36,258 nucleotides of DNA from assembly GCA_029254215.1 (NCBI GenBank), contig JAQWYA010000091.1:1-36258 (forward strand). The letters run 5' to 3'. The position numbers and the translations under genes are program-made. Below are positions 25,498 through 35,111 of the stretch, one piece after another. The notes under the pieces are model-generated. The model saw nothing but the letters and a program-made list of their open reading frames with translations. It did no database searches and had not been told where the DNA came from. The stretch's first letter is position 1; each line of letters opens with the position of its first letter. The stretch is from Pseudorhodobacter sp. Its GTDB lineage: Bacteria; Pseudomonadota; Alphaproteobacteria; Rhodobacterales; Rhodobacteraceae.

Positions 25498-26627
25498 TCG
25501 GCACCCGCCCTGACATAGGCATAAAGCCGGCCCAGCGCCGCCCCGGCGATTGCCCGGTCTTCTGCGGCGGCGGCGTCATCCTCGGCGGCGGCGCGCAGGG
25601 CATTGGCCGCCATTCGCAGCGCGCCCCCCTTGTCTATCGCATCCAGATCGGCGGTTTCATAATCCAGCGCCAACGCATCGCTGCGCAACTCGAAATAAGC
25701 GAATTCAGGCGCGGCCTCGGCGGCGGCCTCGGTCAGGGCGGCCTGATCGGGCAAACGACAGCGCCCGGAGGCCAGTACCCGCAGCAAAACCGCGCGCCGC
25801 CCCGAGGTCGGCAACAGGCGCTGCAACACCTCGACCGCATCCTGACCGGGCAGAAGCGCGCAGTCTTTCTGCTGCCACAGGAAGGTCCCGGTTTCCACCT
25901 TGCGCAGGTGCGGCGCCTGGCCGGGTGTCGTCAGGGTCACGCTCAGGCAATGGCCGCGCTGGCCGTGGGTGAAGCGGTCCTGTTCGGGGCTGCCAGAGTA
26001 ATGCGTGCGGGCCGACACCTCAACCCCGCCATGCCAATCGCCCAGCGCCAGATAATCCAGCCGGGCCGAGCGATCCCTGTCCGGCGGAATATGCGCGCCG
26101 CTTTCGGTGAAGTCGACAACTCCGCCATGCGCCAGGCCCAATCGCAGGTTGCCTTCGGGGCTGGGCATGGCGGGCAGATCGGCGCTTGGGTCCCGGCCCA
26201 TGTCGCGATGGGTGATCGGGCAGGGCAGCAAGGTGACACCGGGGGCGATTTCAACCGGGACGGCGCGCAACAAAGGGTGGATGGTTTCGCCCCCCTGCTG
26301 GGCGATATGCTGCCACAGGGGTTCAGCCTCGCGCAGGTTGTCGTGGTTTCCGGGCAAAAGCCACCACTGCACGCCGGGTTCATCGCGCATGGCGGCCAAA
26401 GCCTGACGCAGCACCGCAGCCGAAGGCGCCGGGGTGTCAAAGGTATCGCCCGCAAGCAGGATATGCCCAGCCCCTTCGGCCCGTGCCACGCCTGCCAGTT
26501 TGGCAATCGCGTCAAACCGGGCCTCCATCAGGCGGCCCCGCAGGTTATCGTCCGACGCCTGCTGCATCGAGGCAAAGCGGCGGCCCAGATGCAGATCCGA
26601 ACTGTGGATGAACCGAAACTCTGCCAT
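25494..26627 (-). CDS. SbcD/YhaO-like metallophosphatase, DNA repair exonuclease subunit
   Basis: I place the start at 26627 (MAEFRFIHSSDLHLG), because family members begin just before the first metal motif; the longer frame from 26669 adds 14 atypical residues. The 377 aa protein shows the calcineurin-like metal ligands in order: SSDLHLG near residue 9, LLAGDTFD near 58, LPGNHDN near 92, LAHGGVVDF near 166 and LGDWHGG near 192. It would act as a manganese-dependent nuclease with the coiled-coil ATPase whose gene overlaps its end by four bases. The C-terminal region after about 260 has no motif I recognise and may bind the ATPase. Confidence 0.88.
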   Translation of the reverse strand: MAEFRFIHSSDLHLGRRFASMQQASDDNLRGRLMEARFDAIAKLAGVARAEGAGHILLAGDTFDTPAPSAAVLRQALAAMRDEPGVQWWLLPGNHDNLREAEPLWQHIAQQGGETIHPLLRAVPVEIAPGVTLLPCPITHRDMGRDPSADLPAMPSPEGNLRLGLAHGGVVDFTESGAHIPPDRDRSARLDYLALGDWHGGVEVSARTHYSGSPEQDRFTHGQRGHCLSVTLTTPGQAPHLRKVETGTFLWQQKDCALLPGQDAVEVLQRLLPTSGRRAVLLRVLASGRCRLPDQAALTEAAAEAAPEFAYFELRSDALALDYETADLDAIDKGGALRMAANALRAAAEDDAAAAEDRAIAGAALGRLYAYVRAGAE

Positions 26628-26737
26628 GAACACCCCGCCCCGCCGCCCGAGGATCAGGCGGCTGCACAAAGCCTAAGCCCTCGTCATGGCATGGTAAACC
26701 CACAACCCGAACGCCGCCGGATCAGCGCCGGGTCACG

Positions 26738-27184
26738 TCAGGGGGCCGATTTGACCGGGCGGTATGCTGCCGGACCCTCTGGCGGGACCACGACATGAAA
26801 GGCGGTGCCGCGATAGGCGCTGCGGGCAAAAAACTCCAGCGTGCCTTCGGTCATCTGAGGCGGGGTGATGCTGTCAAAATCCGGCAGCGCAAAGTTGCGA
26901 AGCCGCATGACACCGGGGGCGACAACGGCATTCGGGTCTTCGGCGTTGTATTTGGCCATGAAATCCGCCTTGAAGGCGGCAGGATCCATGATCACCTCGT
27001 ATTTATAGCCCTTGGCAAGGTGGTTGACGACCTGCGCATAGGCGCGGGCGAATTTCGGATCCGACAGGGCGGGCGCGCGGCGCAGCGCCTCAATACGGTC
27101 CGAGACTTCGACCTGTTCCACGATCACCACCGGGGCCCCGGCATCGCTGAGATTGAATTGAATGGGAGGCAAGCCATCAGCCAT
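26738..27184 (-). CDS. Unknown 148-residue protein following the 1591 aa gene
   Basis: An AGGAAGGAAC site precedes ATG at 27184. The product (MADGLPPIQFNLSDAGAP start) has no signal peptide, no membrane segment and no Cys. It has a helical stretch (DPKFARAYAQVVNHLAKGYKY near residues 42-63) and a C-terminal beta-like part with GTAFHVVVPPEGP. I do not recognise a family. It begins 53 bases after the stop of the 1591 aa gene on the same strand, so the two are probably co-transcribed. That context allows a chaperone, inhibitor or immunity role, but nothing in the sequence shows one. The gap of 110 bases to the nuclease gene leaves co-transcription with that pair open. Confidence 0.75.
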   Translation of the reverse strand: MADGLPPIQFNLSDAGAPVVIVEQVEVSDRIEALRRAPALSDPKFARAYAQVVNHLAKGYKYEVIMDPAAFKADFMAKYNAEDPNAVVAPGVMRLRNFALPDFDSITPPQMTEGTLEFFARSAYRGTAFHVVVPPEGPAAYRPVKSAP

Positions 27185-27237
27185 TTGGAATGTTCCTTCC
27201 TGAAATTGCTTTGAGGGCGCAACTGCGCGGGGGCTGG

Positions 27238-30200
27238 TCAGTCAATCATCCGCCTCCAGTTTGCGTCCTGATAATCATCGGCAATCGACAGCCTGCCCGT
27301 CACCACATCCTTCTTCCAAAGCTGCAACTCTCCGGTGCGGGGATCGGGGGCAATGACAAAGAGGGTATGGCTGCCCCCATCCCCCCAATTGGTATCGGCG
27401 ATCACCACTTCGGGCAAGGGGAAGGCATCGGCCAGCGTGCCTGCGGTAGCTTGCGAGACGCTGTCTTCCTCTTCCTCGGCGATCTCGGCCTTTCGGGCGT
27501 CATAGGCCGCGGCATCGACGGTGCGACCTTCGGCGATTTCCGCGGCCTTCCATTCATCCGCCCGGCGGGTTGTGACAGCGTCCCGGAAGGCGGCGGTTTC
27601 GGTGTCGATCAGCGTGGCAAGCGCGCCGGGTGTCATGGCGGTGGTCGGCACCCGCGCCAGCGCCTGCGTCAGCAAAGCCTGCTCTGCCGGATGCTCCCAC
27701 GCCCAACTGCTGAGCTGCCGGATTTGCGCCTGATACAGGCTTTGCACCTTGCCCAGCGGCATTTCGCTGCTGGCGATGGCGGCCCCCGGATCCAAAAGAT
27801 TGGCTTGAATCTTGGCCGCTGAATCCGGGTCGCGGATCAGATCCAGCGAGGGATCATTGGGCAAGAGGTTGAACACATGGTTGGCATTATCGCCCCCCGT
27901 GGACACGGTTGTCATCTCTGCCGGGGTGGTTCCAAGCAGCCCGTCCAGCAGGGCGCGCGCGCGGTCTCCGGGGTCGGTCGGCGCGCGGGCACCATTGCCC
28001 AGCATGGGGGGGCGTTCGTCCGAGGGGGTACCGCCATGCAAGGCGCGCTCCACCTCGGCGCCAAAGCCGCCGCCACCGATTTCCCATGGCGTGTAAGGGT
28101 CACCCCCCGCGACAGAGCCACCGACCGCCCCCGCCACCGTGGCGCGGAACGCAGGCGCATCAATCAGCGCCACGATCTGCACCCCTTTGGGCGAGGTCGC
28201 CGTTTCTCCACAGACCTGCAAGGCGATGGCTTTCACGGCGGCATAGAATTTCGCCTCGTCGTCAATGACAGTCGCGCCGTGGCGCAGTTCGAAATAACCA
28301 AGATCAGAGGATCCGTCACCCGCCCCGCTGGTCGGCGGCGGCGTATCAGAAACATAGTGATACATCAGATCCGTCTGGATCGCGCGCAGCAGTTTCGACT
28401 CGATTCCTTCGATTACAACGCCATTCGCATCGGTGCCACCGCCGTCCCAAGCAGCCGTTCCGACAATGGCCTCCAGCCCGTCCAGATCAGTAAGCCCATT
28501 GGTCAGGTTCTTGGAATCGTAGCTGTCTTTCTGTTCGACGGCCGCATCCGCCGCAGAATATTCCCAACTCCGCATCAAGGGGTTATCGCCCGGCGGGGCC
28601 GAAATATTGGCGTCAAAGCGGTCGCCGTTGCTGGCCTCGAACATGCCGTCGCTGGCGAGGTTGGAAAAGGCCTGCATCGCCTCAAGCGGGTTGGTTTCGC
28701 GGACTTTGCGCGTGGGGGCGGTGGCAAAGCATGACCCGACCGACCCTTGACTAAGCGGCGACATCATCGCGGCCAGAACGGCCGTGCGCGCATCATTGTC
28801 ATCCAGCGCGGCAGGGTTTTTGCCCAGCGTCCCGCCCACAAGCGCCCCGGCCACAACGCGGTTGCGGTCAGGGTCCGTATCATCCGGTGGAAGCGTGGTT
28901 CCGGTGATGATCCCTTGTGCCAGCGGCCCATTGGCCGGGTCCGCGAAAAGCCCCTGCATTTCCTTAATATTCTCGGTCAGCATCGGCGTGAAGACCATCA
29001 GAGAACCGGGGTGATACAGCGTCTGGTCCATCGCGGCTTTCGCCTGCGGGCTGTCGAAATTCACCTGACCATCCGCGCCGATCGCACTGCCCGCCATGAC
29101 CGCCGACCGTGAGGTCGCCACCTGCTGACGACGGATCAGCTCATCTTCCCATGGCTCTACCGGGTCATCCATGCCGCCGGACGGGTCCGGGTCATGCTGC
29201 GCGCCAGAGTTGAGATAGGCCTCGAACCCGGCGAAATACGCCTCCCCCTGCCGCGCGCCCATGGTCAGCGCATTGGCGGCCATGCTGGCCCGTTCTTCTT
29301 CGGTCAGGTCGGCCCCGTTGCGCTGCACCGCTTGCCCCGAGGGGTCCGCGAACCCGTCCGAGAATTTCGCGGTGATCATCGGCAGGTTGCGCACCACCAT
29401 CGCCGGGTCTTCGGCATTGGCCGCGATTTCCATTGCAGAGCGGCCAAGCTGCGGGCTGGTGGCATAGGTTTCGATCAGGCTGGCTTTTTGCGCATCGTCA
29501 AAGGCCGGAACGGCCCCCGACGAAAGCGCCCCGAAACTCAGCGCATCCAGCAGGCCGCGCTTGTCATCCTGCGCCTTCTGCTCTTCATGGGCGGCCCAAT
29601 AGGCATCCCGGCTCGTATTGGCTTCGGCGGCTGCCGCCCGCCATTCCGCCATTTTTGTCGCCTCATCCGACACCGCCGCATCCAGTTGCGCTTGTTTGGC
29701 GGCGAGGGCGTCGGTGGCGGCCTGAAGTTCTGCGACCAAGCGGTCACGTTCGGCATTGGCGGCGGCCAGGTCTTCGGGCGTCATCGTGGTCGGGTCGCCC
29801 AGCCCCGCCTCAAACTGACGGAGGGTTTCACTGGCCGCAGCGACGCCGCCCGTCAATGTGTCGCGTTCCGCAGTGAAAGCGTCAATCGCGTCCTGTGCGG
29901 CAATCACCGCCTGATCCGCCGCATCCAGGGTCGCCATGCGTTCGGTCAGTTGCGCATCCGCCGCCCGGAGTGCGGCCTCGGCCTGAGCCGCAGCCTCGGG
30001 CGAAAGATCAACCGAATTGGTGGGGTCCAGCGAGGTCAGCGCCGCCGTGGCGGCGGCATAGGCGGCGGGGTCGGTGAAGAACAGGCTGACAAGCATGAAT
30101 TGCTGCGCGTCCGGCAGGTTCAGGGCCTGCAGTTCGGCCAGCTTGGCGGCTGCCGTTTCGGCGGCGGCGGGGTCGGTTTCGACCCGCTCCACCAGCAATT

Positions 30201-32013
30201 CGCGCAGATCCGCCGGATAGCCTGCGGCCATCAACTCGGCGCGCAGAACATTGTCTTCGACGAAATCCTCGGCCGATTCGTAGATTTCAGCCGCGCCGTC
30301 GCGAAGATCCTCCATGGTTTCCACGGCGGCGTCGCGCAGGTCGGTGACCGTCTCACTGACCGCCTCCCCCAGATCGCTGGCCTGCTCGCGCGCCCAGTCG
30401 CCCCAGCTTTGGCTTTCTTCGGCGGGCGCCTCTTCGGCGGGGGCCTCGGGTGCCTCCGGTTCGGCCTCTGCCTCGGGGCGGCCATGGGGGCTTTTGCCGG
30501 AAAGAACGCCCAGCATCATGTCCGGGTCCGTCAGGGCAGAGTTCAACCCATCCCCATCGTAGAAGCTTTTGCCCTTGTTCGGGCCGCTTGGCACCGGGAT
30601 CGCCGCCCATTCCTTGGAGAGGTTAAGGCAGAATTCCTCATCCGTGATCTTGCCATTGCGCCAGTCATCCAACCCGCGCCCTTCCATCAAGGCAACGCCC
30701 ATCCGGTCCTGCATGGTCTTGTCGAATTTCTCGGAGCCATCCAGTTCCAGCGAGGCCTTGAGGCTTTCCAGCGTCTTGCGGATGATCTGATACTGACCCG
30801 AGGCGGAACTTTTCGACCCGGCATTGACCGATTCCCGTTGCCAGGCCAGCACCTCATCCACCGTCATTTCGGTCAGGGGTTTTGGCGTCTCGATCACCGA
30901 ATTGCCATAGACCTGATCGTAGCCTTTCGGGGCCTCCATCGCGCCGATGAATGAGATCACGTTCAGCACAGCAGGGTCTTCGCCCGCCGGAATGCTGGGA
31001 TCGGGACGCAAAAGCGGCAAATCCTCGGTTCCCGGCAGCGGCCAATCGGGGTGCAGACGCGCGGTTCCGCCCCCGCCATCGGCAGGGGCGGCAGCACCTT
31101 CCTCCATCGCCTCATCCAGCTGGTCGATGAGGGCGTCGGCAACCGCCTGATCTATCTTGGCTTTCTCGACCTTGAGGAAATTGCGCAACAAAGACAGCAC
31201 AGCCCCGGCCTTTTTCATATCGGTGCCAGCGACTTCCCGTTCAAACATCGCGGCAAGCTGGGTGGCCTTACCGGTGACGCCCTTGCTGCCTTTGTCTTTG
31301 ACGAAGGCAAGGTCATCGGCCAAGGCGGCAAACTCCGCCTGAAGGGTTGCGCGCAAAGCCTCGATATCGACGGGGGGCGGCGCGGCCTTCAGACGGTTGA
31401 GCCCTGCAGCGGCCTCGTCCAGCAGGGTTTGCGCGGTGTCGAAATCTTCGGCGGTCAACGCCGTTTCGGCATCGGCAAGCGTGCGGGTCAGGGCAGCAAG
31501 CGCATTTGCATCGCCCATGGCTGCGGCAAGATCTTCGGTCAGTTTGCGGTGGCGTTCGGCAAGCTCTGCGGCCCGAGGATCGGGGGTGGCCTCTTCGGCG
31601 GCGGCCTCGGGGGCCTCTGCGCCATCATCGGCCTCTTCGTCGTCCTCGTCTTCCTCATCCACGACCCGTTCGCCGCCCGGCAGGATCAGCACGACCTTGA
31701 AGGCGATCCCGCGTTCCTTGAAATGCCGCTTGGCCAGCTTGCCCAGATTGCGCGGGGCATCATCGGTTTCGCAGGTCAATTCGATCAGCTTGCCCGAGAC
31801 AGTCATCACGCCTTGCGCGCCTTTGGCCCCGCCGCCATTGGCCTTGGCCTGACGCCGCATGACGTCAGATCCTTTGGTCGGGTGGGCCTCCAGCACGATG
31901 CCTTCCTTGCCAACCAGCATCGCGAAATTCAGCGGGCGGCGGCGCGCGGTGGCGATCAGCGCAGACAGATCCGCCCCTTCCGCCTTCAGCTCTGCGGATG
32001 ATTTCTTGGCCAT
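27238..32013 (-). CDS. Giant multidomain protein with muramidase-like and papain-like peptidase-like regions
   Basis: The start at 32013 (MAKKSSAELK) has a GGGGGG site upstream; an opening at 32172 would add 53 atypical residues. The 1591 aa product has no signal peptide. Residues about 18-115 form a compact alpha/beta domain (RRRPLNFAMLVGKEG, KRHFKERGIAFKVVLILPGG). An acidic linker (119-150) and helices follow to 310. Residues about 349-505 resemble a phage-type muramidase domain (FIGAMEAPKGYDQVYG, SASGQYQIIRKTL, FCLNLSKEWAAIPVPSGPNK). An acidic linker and long coiled coils span about 510-815. A helical region follows to 1085. Next is a Cys-peptidase-like motif, LSQGSVGSCFATA, with Gln1089 and Cys1095. 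The C-terminus has NANHVFN (His1379) and IADTNWGDGGSHTLFVIAPD (His1549). Activity of either enzyme region is inferred. Target and localisation are unknown. Confidence 0.8.
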   Translation of the reverse strand: MAKKSSAELKAEGADLSALIATARRRPLNFAMLVGKEGIVLEAHPTKGSDVMRRQAKANGGGAKGAQGVMTVSGKLIELTCETDDAPRNLGKLAKRHFKERGIAFKVVLILPGGERVVDEEDEDDEEADDGAEAPEAAAEEATPDPRAAELAERHRKLTEDLAAAMGDANALAALTRTLADAETALTAEDFDTAQTLLDEAAAGLNRLKAAPPPVDIEALRATLQAEFAALADDLAFVKDKGSKGVTGKATQLAAMFEREVAGTDMKKAGAVLSLLRNFLKVEKAKIDQAVADALIDQLDEAMEEGAAAPADGGGGTARLHPDWPLPGTEDLPLLRPDPSIPAGEDPAVLNVISFIGAMEAPKGYDQVYGNSVIETPKPLTEMTVDEVLAWQRESVNAGSKSSASGQYQIIRKTLESLKASLELDGSEKFDKTMQDRMGVALMEGRGLDDWRNGKITDEEFCLNLSKEWAAIPVPSGPNKGKSFYDGDGLNSALTDPDMMLGVLSGKSPHGRPEAEAEPEAPEAPAEEAPAEESQSWGDWAREQASDLGEAVSETVTDLRDAAVETMEDLRDGAAEIYESAEDFVEDNVLRAELMAAGYPADLRELLVERVETDPAAAETAAAKLAELQALNLPDAQQFMLVSLFFTDPAAYAAATAALTSLDPTNSVDLSPEAAAQAEAALRAADAQLTERMATLDAADQAVIAAQDAIDAFTAERDTLTGGVAAASETLRQFEAGLGDPTTMTPEDLAAANAERDRLVAELQAATDALAAKQAQLDAAVSDEATKMAEWRAAAAEANTSRDAYWAAHEEQKAQDDKRGLLDALSFGALSSGAVPAFDDAQKASLIETYATSPQLGRSAMEIAANAEDPAMVVRNLPMITAKFSDGFADPSGQAVQRNGADLTEEERASMAANALTMGARQGEAYFAGFEAYLNSGAQHDPDPSGGMDDPVEPWEDELIRRQQVATSRSAVMAGSAIGADGQVNFDSPQAKAAMDQTLYHPGSLMVFTPMLTENIKEMQGLFADPANGPLAQGIITGTTLPPDDTDPDRNRVVAGALVGGTLGKNPAALDDNDARTAVLAAMMSPLSQGSVGSCFATAPTRKVRETNPLEAMQAFSNLASDGMFEASNGDRFDANISAPPGDNPLMRSWEYSAADAAVEQKDSYDSKNLTNGLTDLDGLEAIVGTAAWDGGGTDANGVVIEGIESKLLRAIQTDLMYHYVSDTPPPTSGAGDGSSDLGYFELRHGATVIDDEAKFYAAVKAIALQVCGETATSPKGVQIVALIDAPAFRATVAGAVGGSVAGGDPYTPWEIGGGGFGAEVERALHGGTPSDERPPMLGNGARAPTDPGDRARALLDGLLGTTPAEMTTVSTGGDNANHVFNLLPNDPSLDLIRDPDSAAKIQANLLDPGAAIASSEMPLGKVQSLYQAQIRQLSSWAWEHPAEQALLTQALARVPTTAMTPGALATLIDTETAAFRDAVTTRRADEWKAAEIAEGRTVDAAAYDARKAEIAEEEEDSVSQATAGTLADAFPLPEVVIADTNWGDGGSHTLFVIAPDPRTGELQLWKKDVVTGRLSIADDYQDANWRRMID

Positions 32014-32211
32014 AATTCCCCCCTGCACAAACCGGGCAAGCAAAGGGTGAAGGCTTGAAACCCGGTCAAAATGAACGCTCAAAAATCGACTTTTGGGGGC
32101 TCTGAAAAATGGGCGCAGCCCCGGATGGGAAAAGTCTAAGCGCAAGCCGGGGCCGCGCGCAACGATTTCCACCGACCTGCGGGGATGATTTTCAACCGCT
32201 GGCAGAACGGG

Positions 32212-34464
32212 TCAGGCGAAGTCAATGTGATCGGCGAAGGGCATTTCGCGCAATCGCTGGCCCGTTGCGGCAAAGATCGCATTGGCCAGCGCCGGGGCCG
32301 CAGGTGGCACCGGAGGCTCTCCGATCCCGCGCAGAACGGGTGCGTTTTGCAGGATGCGCAGGTCTATTCGCGGCGATTGGCCCAGACGCAGGCCGGGGTG
32401 GTCATAGTAATTGGCCTGCTCTGCCTGGCCTTGGGCATAGGTGATCTTGCAATTGATCGCATGGCCAAGCCCCCAAAGCACGCCGCCTTCGACCTGTTTG
32501 GTGAAATTCACCGGGTCAAGGACTGGGCCCGCGTCACAGGCCACATGCACATGGTCGATACGGATCCCCTGATCGGTCTCGGTGACCTCGACCACCTCGG
32601 CCACCGGCACGCCGTAAACGAGGCTGAAGGCCACGCCCTGCCCCTGCCCCGGCCCCATCTTTCGGCCCCAATTGGCCATCTCGGCCGCGGCCTCCAGCAC
32701 CTTGCGAGCGAGGGGATCGGTCAGCAGGCGCAAGCGTTCGGCCATCGGATCGGCCCCGGCGGCATGGATCATCTCATCCAGAAAGCTTTCCAGAAAGAAG
32801 GTGTTGCCCGACCCGCCAATCGAGCGCCAGAACCCGACGGGGGCCAAACCATCCACCTGATGCGCGGCGACGCGGAAATCCGACAGGGCATAGGGTTGGT
32901 CAAAGAGACCGATGGCAAGCTGGCTGTCGCTCAGCGGATAGGGCAGGCCCAATCGGCTGACCGTGGAGCCAACGAGCGAAGGGCCAGCGGCGACCATCTG
33001 GCAGGCTTCAACCCGGCCTTCGCGCACCACGCCCTGCGCCCGTGCCATGCCGATCGGGCGCGGATGGTCCTGCGCGAAATCCACCTCGCGCCGCAGGGTC
33101 ACCTTCAAGGGGCGGCCCGGCATCTGCATCGCAAGGTCGACCGCCCCGTCGATGGCGGTGAATTCAAACCGATGGCCAAAGCTGCCCCCGGCGATCTGCT
33201 GGTGAAACTGGATCTGCGCCATGCTGAGCCCGCTGCGCCACGCCACCCGCCGCCGCAGGATGCCGGGCAGTTGATGCGCGGCCCAGATGTCCAGTCGATC
33301 CGCGCTGGCCTTGATCATCACCGACAAAGGTTCAAGCGGCTGATGGGCCACATAAGGCACGCGGTAGCTGGCCTCGATCCGGTCCGCCTGTGGGGCCTCG
33401 GCAAAGCTCTGCGCCGCATCGCCGTCATCGCGCCAGACAGTCCCGCCCCCCGTCTGGGGCAGGGCCGCCTCAAGCGCTGCCCAGTGGTCGGCTTGCTCGG
33501 CCAGATGGGCGCTTGGCGGCCAGTCCACATCTATCGCATCGGCGGCCTGAAAAGCGCGCCAAGTATTATCGGCAACAATCGCCAGCCCGTCGGCGATCTC
33601 GACGATCCGTTCGGCACCGCGCATCGACAGCGCGCGCGCGGCGTCATAGCTCAGTGCCGGGCCACTTTTGCGCGGGTTCAAAAGCAAAGTGGCATGGGCC
33701 AGCCCTTCAGCCTCAAGGTCGATGCAATAGCGCAGCGCGCCGGTCACAATCGCCGTGTCATGTACATTGCGCAGGGGTTTGCCCAGCAGCCGCCAGCTTT
33801 CGGCGGGCCGCAACGCGATACTCGCCGCCGGGGGCTGGCCGGCGGCAAGGGTGGCCAGCGTCGTATAGGGCAAGCCCGTCCCGTCCGGCAGGTGAACCGC
33901 GCCCGCATGGCTGCGCAGGCTTTCCCTTGGCAGGCCGGTTTTCTGTGCCGCCGCCGATAACAGCGCCTCACGGGCCATTGCCCCGGCCATCCGCAGCTTT
34001 TCAAAGCTGTCGGGCGCAGAGGTCGACCCGCCCGTGATCTGCACCCCCAAGAATGCGACCGAGGCATCCGTCGCGGCCCTCAGACCATCGGCAAGGGCTG
34101 ATCTATCAGACGTAGCAAAAGGGATCGCGAGGTCCGCCAGCGCGGTATTGGCATAAGCGGCAGAGGGGCCGCCAAAGCTGATCTCGAATTGGCCCGGCTC
34201 GAGATCCAGTTCTTCGGCGATCAGCGCGGTTTGCATCGTTGTCACCCCCTGCCCGAAATCGGCATGAGGGGCGATCAGGGTGACGGTGCGGGCGTCAATC
34301 ACCACCCAAGGGTTGAACACCATGGCATCATCCGGCGCGTCGCTCCCCAATGGATGTTCCTTTGGGCCGCGCAGAAGCGAGTAGCTGCCAAATGCCACCC
34401 CGCCCAGCACAGCGACCGAGCCGATCAGGAATTTGCGCCGCGACAGGGCTTGGGCAAGTGTCAT
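32212..34464 (-). CDS. Molybdopterin-binding subunit of an IorB-type hydroxylase/aldehyde dehydrogenase
   Basis: ATG at 34464 overlaps the stop of the iron-sulfur subunit gene (ATGA), which decides the start; the open frame upstream overlaps that gene. The 750 aa protein begins with a Tat-type signal ([19 protein letters not shown]), pointing to folding with cofactor and export to the periplasm. Xanthine-dehydrogenase-family Moco domains follow: [21 protein letters not shown] near 60, [14 protein letters not shown] in the middle, [13 protein letters not shown] toward the end. GIGEPPVPP carries the probable catalytic Glu near residue 716. Relatives such as IorAB and membrane aldehyde dehydrogenases oxidise N-heterocycles or aldehydes and usually pass electrons to cytochromes; no cytochrome gene is here. 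The substrate is unknown. Confidence 0.9.
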   Translation of the reverse strand: MTLAQALSRRKFLIGSVAVLGGVAFGSYSLLRGPKEHPLGSDAPDDAMVFNPWVVIDARTVTLIAPHADFGQGVTTMQTALIAEELDLEPGQFEISFGGPSAAYANTALADLAIPFATSDRSALADGLRAATDASVAFLGVQITGGSTSAPDSFEKLRMAGAMAREALLSAAAQKTGLPRESLRSHAGAVHLPDGTGLPYTTLATLAAGQPPAASIALRPAESWRLLGKPLRNVHDTAIVTGALRYCIDLEAEGLAHATLLLNPRKSGPALSYDAARALSMRGAERIVEIADGLAIVADNTWRAFQAADAIDVDWPPSAHLAEQADHWAALEAALPQTGGGTVWRDDGDAAQSFAEAPQADRIEASYRVPYVAHQPLEPLSVMIKASADRLDIWAAHQLPGILRRRVAWRSGLSMAQIQFHQQIAGGSFGHRFEFTAIDGAVDLAMQMPGRPLKVTLRREVDFAQDHPRPIGMARAQGVVREGRVEACQMVAAGPSLVGSTVSRLGLPYPLSDSQLAIGLFDQPYALSDFRVAAHQVDGLAPVGFWRSIGGSGNTFFLESFLDEMIHAAGADPMAERLRLLTDPLARKVLEAAAEMANWGRKMGPGQGQGVAFSLVYGVPVAEVVEVTETDQGIRIDHVHVACDAGPVLDPVNFTKQVEGGVLWGLGHAINCKITYAQGQAEQANYYDHPGLRLGQSPRIDLRILQNAPVLRGIGEPPVPPAAPALANAIFAATGQRLREMPFADHIDFA

Positions 34465-34979
34465 TCGCGCGGCTCCTCTGCAGGGGCGGAAAGCGGTGCC
34501 AGAACCGCGCGCGCAGCGGTGTGAACCGCCGCCCTGATGCGGGGATAGGTGCCGCAGCGGCACAGGTTGCCCGACAGCGCCTCGTCGATTTCCGGATCCG
34601 TCGGCAGACCCGCGTTTGAGGCTTTCCGGCCCTCCAGAAATGCGGCGGTCTGCATGATCTGGCCCGCCTGACAGTAGCCGCATTGCGACACCTGATGCAA
34701 AAGCCATGCCTTTTGCACGGCATGAAGCGCATCGCCCTGACCCAACCCCTCGATCGTCAGGATCGCCAGACCTTCGGCGTCGGCCGCTGTGACCTGACAG
34801 GCGCGCACCGCCTCTCCGGCCAGATGCACGGTGCAGGCCCCGCATTGGGCGACGCCGCAGCCATATTTCGGGCCAAGGATCCCCAACTCATCCCGCAAGA
34901 CCCACAAAAGCGGCATCTCGGCTTCGACATCCACCTCATGCTCGGTGCCGTTCACGGTCAATTTCATCGCCTGCGGCAC
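34461..34979 (-). CDS. (2Fe-2S)-binding subunit of the IorAB-type molybdenum hydroxylase
   Basis: The 172 aa protein has a plant-ferredoxin-like cluster domain ([16 protein letters not shown] near residue 38, with a further Cys in RACQVT). It is followed by the second cluster domain ([11 protein letters not shown] near 99 and [12 protein letters not shown] near 138). It relays electrons from the molybdenum centre of its partner. MKLTVNG at 34967 is an alternative start four residues in. It is the first gene of a two-gene operon with a four-base overlap, and lies just downstream of the terminator of the GST gene. Confidence 0.92.
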   Translation of the reverse strand: MPQAMKLTVNGTEHEVDVEAEMPLLWVLRDELGILGPKYGCGVAQCGACTVHLAGEAVRACQVTAADAEGLAILTIEGLGQGDALHAVQKAWLLHQVSQCGYCQAGQIMQTAAFLEGRKASNAGLPTDPEIDEALSGNLCRCGTYPRIRAAVHTAARAVLAPLSAPAEEPRE

Positions 34980-35061
34980 CTTGCTGTGTTGCTCTGTTCC
35001 GATTTAGGCCGATTGCGGCGGCGTTTCCAGAAGCGCTTTGCCCGACGTGGCGTTCCAAGCA

Positions 35062-35085
35062 AAAGGCCCCGCAAGCGGGGCCTTT
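35062..35085 (-). terminator. Rho-independent terminator of the GST gene
   Basis: Perfect 11-bp arms AAAGGCCCCGC (35062-35072) and GCGGGGCCTTT (35075-35085) face each other about a two-base centre, which in practice opens to a four-base or larger loop. On the minus strand the stem ends in TTTT. It lies 27 bases past the GST stop codon and isolates that gene from the IorAB operon downstream. Confidence 0.88.
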
Positions 35086-35111
35086 CCAAATGGGAGACAA
35101 ATGACAAAGCG

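Noticed and set aside
29194-30954. Plus-strand open frame (586 codons) opposite the giant gene
   Set aside because: Composition is Gly/Arg/Phe-rich with no motifs, and the opposite strand carries recognisable domains; it is a codon-bias shadow.
22909-32013. Giant protein, 148 aa protein and SbcCD-like pair as one anti-phage defence operon
   Set aside because: Spacing of 110 bases separates the nuclease pair from the other two, there are no other defence markers, and SbcCD-like pairs are common housekeeping genes.
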